Assembly (NCBI RefSeq): GCF_947507565.1
Contig: NC_089180.1
Span: 2,914,001 to 2,978,000 of the forward strand
Reading direction: 5' to 3'
From: Oscarella lobularis
Lineage: Eukaryota; Porifera; Homoscleromorpha; Homosclerophorida; Oscarellidae
DNA: 64,000 nucleotides
A program made the translations under genes and the position numbers. Below the pieces are notes generated by a model. It was given only the letters and a program-made list of their open reading frames with translations, did no database searches and was not told where the DNA came from. Positions 61,748-64,000 of the stretch are shown one piece after another (position 1 is the stretch's first letter; every line of letters starts with the position of its first letter).

Positions 61748-63270
61748 TCACAAATCTTCGACTGTGTAAAACAAATAGAAGCACTTCCGCTGCGCAGTTG
61801 CTGTGCAAAGATGAACTTTGCAGACATCGCAAAATACGATGCTCTCCGATCTTCCGCCTTTGATTGCGCAGACTTTGCACCTTCTTGATTTCCCGTCAGG
61901 AGATGGCACGGGAAAGTGGGGGAGAGTGCTCTTCTGCATTAGGTGGCTTGCGTCGAGATCTAGACGGCGGCCTCTTCCCACAAATCCGTCAATCAACATT
62001 GACGCCAGCTCGGTTTCGAAATCTTTTAGATCTCTTTTTCCGCGTCCGCTTGTTTCGTGATTCGGATCGCTAAACGATTCAATGATGTAGGCGTTTAGAA
62101 TTGCGCATTCAAGAAGATAGTAGAAGATTCTCTTCCACGGCTTTCTAGATTTTCTTCCGACGCCGTATAGAGCAATTAGTTGATCGCCTCGATCAACACC
62201 GCGCATATAGCTTACATAGTCCGACAAATAGGGTGGACAAAGAATGTCAACTTTTCTAGCGCCATCTCTTCGTTCCGTTGTTGGCTGGGCTTCGCCAGGC
62301 TGAACGGCTGGGGTGCTTGCGGTGAAGAGAAAATTGACATATCGTCGATCGAACCAGATTCCCGCTGTCATTGGTCCTCGCGACAGATGACGGTAGTAGC
62401 CTCTTTCGGCCCTTCGAGGAACAGGATGCTTGCTTTTCTTCATTTCGACAGGATAGTTGGCTCGGTTTGCTCTTGCTGTTCCTGTAGCGTAAATGTCGTT
62501 GTAGTAGAGTATCTCAAAAAGACGCGGGCTGGTGTAATAGTTGTCGACATACAAAATTTGCCCTTTGTTGTAGCAAGAGCCAACCAGATCAAGAACGGCC
62601 TTTGTACAAAGACCTTCTGTTGCATCGCCATCTAGGCTCTTTCCGCTGTAAATGAAGAAGTTTGAAACATACCCTGTTGAGGCATCAGCAAGGACATAGG
62701 ACTTTATGTCCCACTTGTGCGGTTTGTCCTTCATATACTGCTTGATTCCCCAACGGCCTTTGAAAGGAATCATAGCATCGTCCACTGTTATATATTTAGA
62801 AAGTTTGTAGCATTCTTGGAATTTTTTTGAATAATCAATAAGTGGACGAACCTGCAATATACATTAGCATGAAAAAGATAAGACGTGTGGACTATTCAGT
62901 ACCTTTTGAAGCTTATCGTAGCCAGGAGTACCTCGAACAACTTCCAAAGCTGGATCGCTGACGTGCAGGAAACGACTGATTTGTTGAAACCTTGTCGACG
63001 TAAAGACGGACGCAAGGTTCGTTCTCATGTAATAGCACGACGTTTACCAGTAGTCTTTGAGTCTTGGGAAGCGTAAAATGCCCATAAAAAGCGATACTCC
63101 CAGAAATGCCTTCATTACCGGTACAGTGACAGGCTTCCTGGCTTCCAATTTCGATGACTAGAAGCGGCTAGTACGCGTTCTGCATACTTTTTGGTGTCTA
63201 CAAGTAGCGAGAAAAGCTCATCGGTCCAAAAGAACTGGAAAAACACCAGAGCGTTGGTTTCGCGTGGAAG
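61748..63270 (-). pseudogene. piggyBac transposase 2, catalytic exon intact
   Basis: Minus strand: upstream exon (63270-62903) with ETNALVFFQFFWTDELFSLL, a frameshift near 63125, LFMGILRFPRLKDYW then TAA, and PGYDKLQK. A 51-bp intron lies at 62852-62902 (GTACTG...TTGCAG), at the same codon position as in piggyBac-1. The last exon (62851-61748, about 365 aa) is open: ITVDDAMIPFKGRWGIKQYM, ILYVDNYYTSPRLFEILYYN, YMRGVDRGDQLIALYG, and a C-terminal CKVCAIKG ... CDVCKVHLC finger. All three catalytic aspartates are present. This exon is the most intact transposase segment in the window. Confidence 0.9.
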
Positions 63271-63332
63271 ATCGACGGCCGTAATACTAAGGTGACCGCT
63301 TTAAGAAGGTGGCCGCTAACCGAGGTTCTATG
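63271..63332 (-). mobile_element. Tigger-type terminal repeat
   Basis: On the minus strand the sequence reads TAGAACCTCGGTTAGCGGCC, then ACCTT ... GGCCGTCGATC. It resembles the opposite-strand end at 54553 (TACAGTGGAACCTCGTTATT). The piggyBac-2 relic starts just inside it. Confidence 0.5.
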
Positions 63333-63339
63333 GTCGACG

Positions 63340-63961
63340 ACTTCGAACGTTACTTCCGATGAAGGAGTCTCTACTCACTCCAACGACACCACAACCGGCA
63401 GCGGTTCAAAAGAGAATAGTCGAAGCTAAAGAACAACAGAAAGAAAGATACGACAAGAAATCCAAAGATCTCCAACCACTCACTCCAGGGGAAAATGTCA
63501 GAATGAAACTGCCGGGAGAAAAGATCTGGTCACCCGCCGTGTGCACCAAGAAGCTAAGCAATCGATCATACGTCGTTCAAGCCGGAAGTCAAACGTATCG
63601 TCGCAATCGTAGACAGATTCGCCGTACAGCTGAGCCAAGCTTTCCAGAAGCTACAGCAGAAGAACCTGAAACAGAACAACCAGCACCAACAGAAGGAACA
63701 CCGAAACCGACCCAGGATTTGGCTCCAACGCCCGTCGCTCCGACAACGCCGCCGGTACAGACACCGCAGCAACCTGTTCCGTCACAGTCACCTGTCAAGT
63801 CGCAAACGCCGACTAAAGCACCGTCTTCATCACCGTCGGTGGCTTTACCCCTCGCCAGTGCTCCAGAAGCAGCTCCAGAAGCAGAAACGCCAAGGTACTT
63901 ATCCAGAGGACGCCGTCTGAAGACTCCAAAGCACCTGGCCGACTATCACACAAAGTTTTGA
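63340..63961 (+). pseudogene. Ty3/gypsy integrase C-terminal region
   Basis: The frame (ATG 63359) contains KEQQKERYDKKSKDLQPLTP, then MKLPGEKIWSPAVCTKKLSN and RSYVVQAGSQTYRRNRRQIR, the GPY/F-like C-terminal module of gypsy integrase. A proline-threonine linker with PTPVAPTTPPVQTPQQ and a terminal RGRRLKTPKHLADYH follow, with TGA at 63959-63961. The catalytic DD35E core is missing; the sequence begins at the Tigger end. It is open and may belong to the same family as the gag at 45.6 kb. Confidence 0.8.
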
Positions 63962-63973
63962 TCCTCTCATCTT

Positions 63974-64000
63974 AAACAGGGGAAGATGTGACAAACCTAT
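63974..64000 (+). mobile_element. gypsy polypurine tract and start of 3' LTR
   Basis: AAACAGGGGAAGA at 63974-63986 is a typical polypurine tract and TGTGACAAACCTAT from 63987 is the expected LTR start. The window ends 14 bp into the LTR. Confidence 0.7.

Noticed and set aside
1-64000. Prokaryotic or plasmid origin
   Set aside because: Short GT-AG introns, animal transposon classes, cadherin, PHD and HECT domains and low gene density rule it out.

Overview
The window is nuclear DNA of an animal, and it is mostly a graveyard of transposable elements. I see pogo/Tigger, hAT, P-element/THAP9, piggyBac, PIF/Harbinger, IS630/Tc1, ISL2EU-like, PIF1/Helitron-like, Ty3/gypsy and DIRS-like sequences. 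Relics of host-type domains (cadherin, HECT, PHD, perhaps RING) and very short GT-AG introns (about 48-58 bp) occur with them. This mix suggests an early-branching invertebrate such as a sponge or cnidarian; the species cannot be fixed from the sequence. There is no operon structure, ribosomal RNA, convincing tRNA or CRISPR array.

Layout. 0-5 kb: a complete hAT relic with terminal repeats, a gypsy RNase H scrap, a Tigger relic, a dispersed 289-bp repeat and a small RING-like open frame. 5.4-8.1 kb: the best candidate host locus, with a 30-bp perfect palindrome, a strong hairpin, a GTCACGTGAC box, a clean first exon with a consensus splice donor, and a 2-kb 32-bp minisatellite that starts at that donor. 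8.6-13.6 kb: a YqaJ nuclease relic, a Tigger MITE, a gypsy gag-protease block fused to a DIRS tyrosine-recombinase fragment, and a second minisatellite locus. 15-20 kb: gypsy gag, an IS630/Tc1 transposase, a HECT-like fragment and a second hAT. 21-26.4 kb: an ISL2EU-like transposase facing a PHD gene tail, a THAP/P-element whose catalytic core is inverted, and a multi-exon transposon-associated family with a GGNHGGGSF motif. 26.4-37.3 kb: Tigger, DIRS RT/RNase H, hAT, MITE, Tigger, Harbinger, P-element, YqaJ-PHD and LINE-like fragments. 38.9-45.5 kb: a Tc1 scrap, a purine tract, a DUF6589-like frame, a PIF1 helicase tail and a gypsy integrase tail. 45.5-53 kb: gypsy 5' end and gag interrupted by a nearly intact Harbinger, a second PIF1 tail, a piggyBac relic, a cadherin relic, pogo, and the second MITE copy. 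53.8-64 kb: Tigger ends, an IS630-type C-terminus, a 130-bp inverted repeat, pogo, two convergent piggyBacs around a foldback element, and the gypsy 3' end.

How it fits together: no pathway is encoded. The useful content is the nested record of insertions, paired copies (MITE, 289-bp repeat, 200-bp repeat, PHD block, minisatellite, piggyBac, hAT) that allow comparison within the window, and a few structures no family explains. Almost every transposase carries one or more stops or frameshifts. Harbinger at 46.2 kb and piggyBac-2 at 61.7 kb are the least damaged. All family assignments are from reading motifs by eye; no searches were run.
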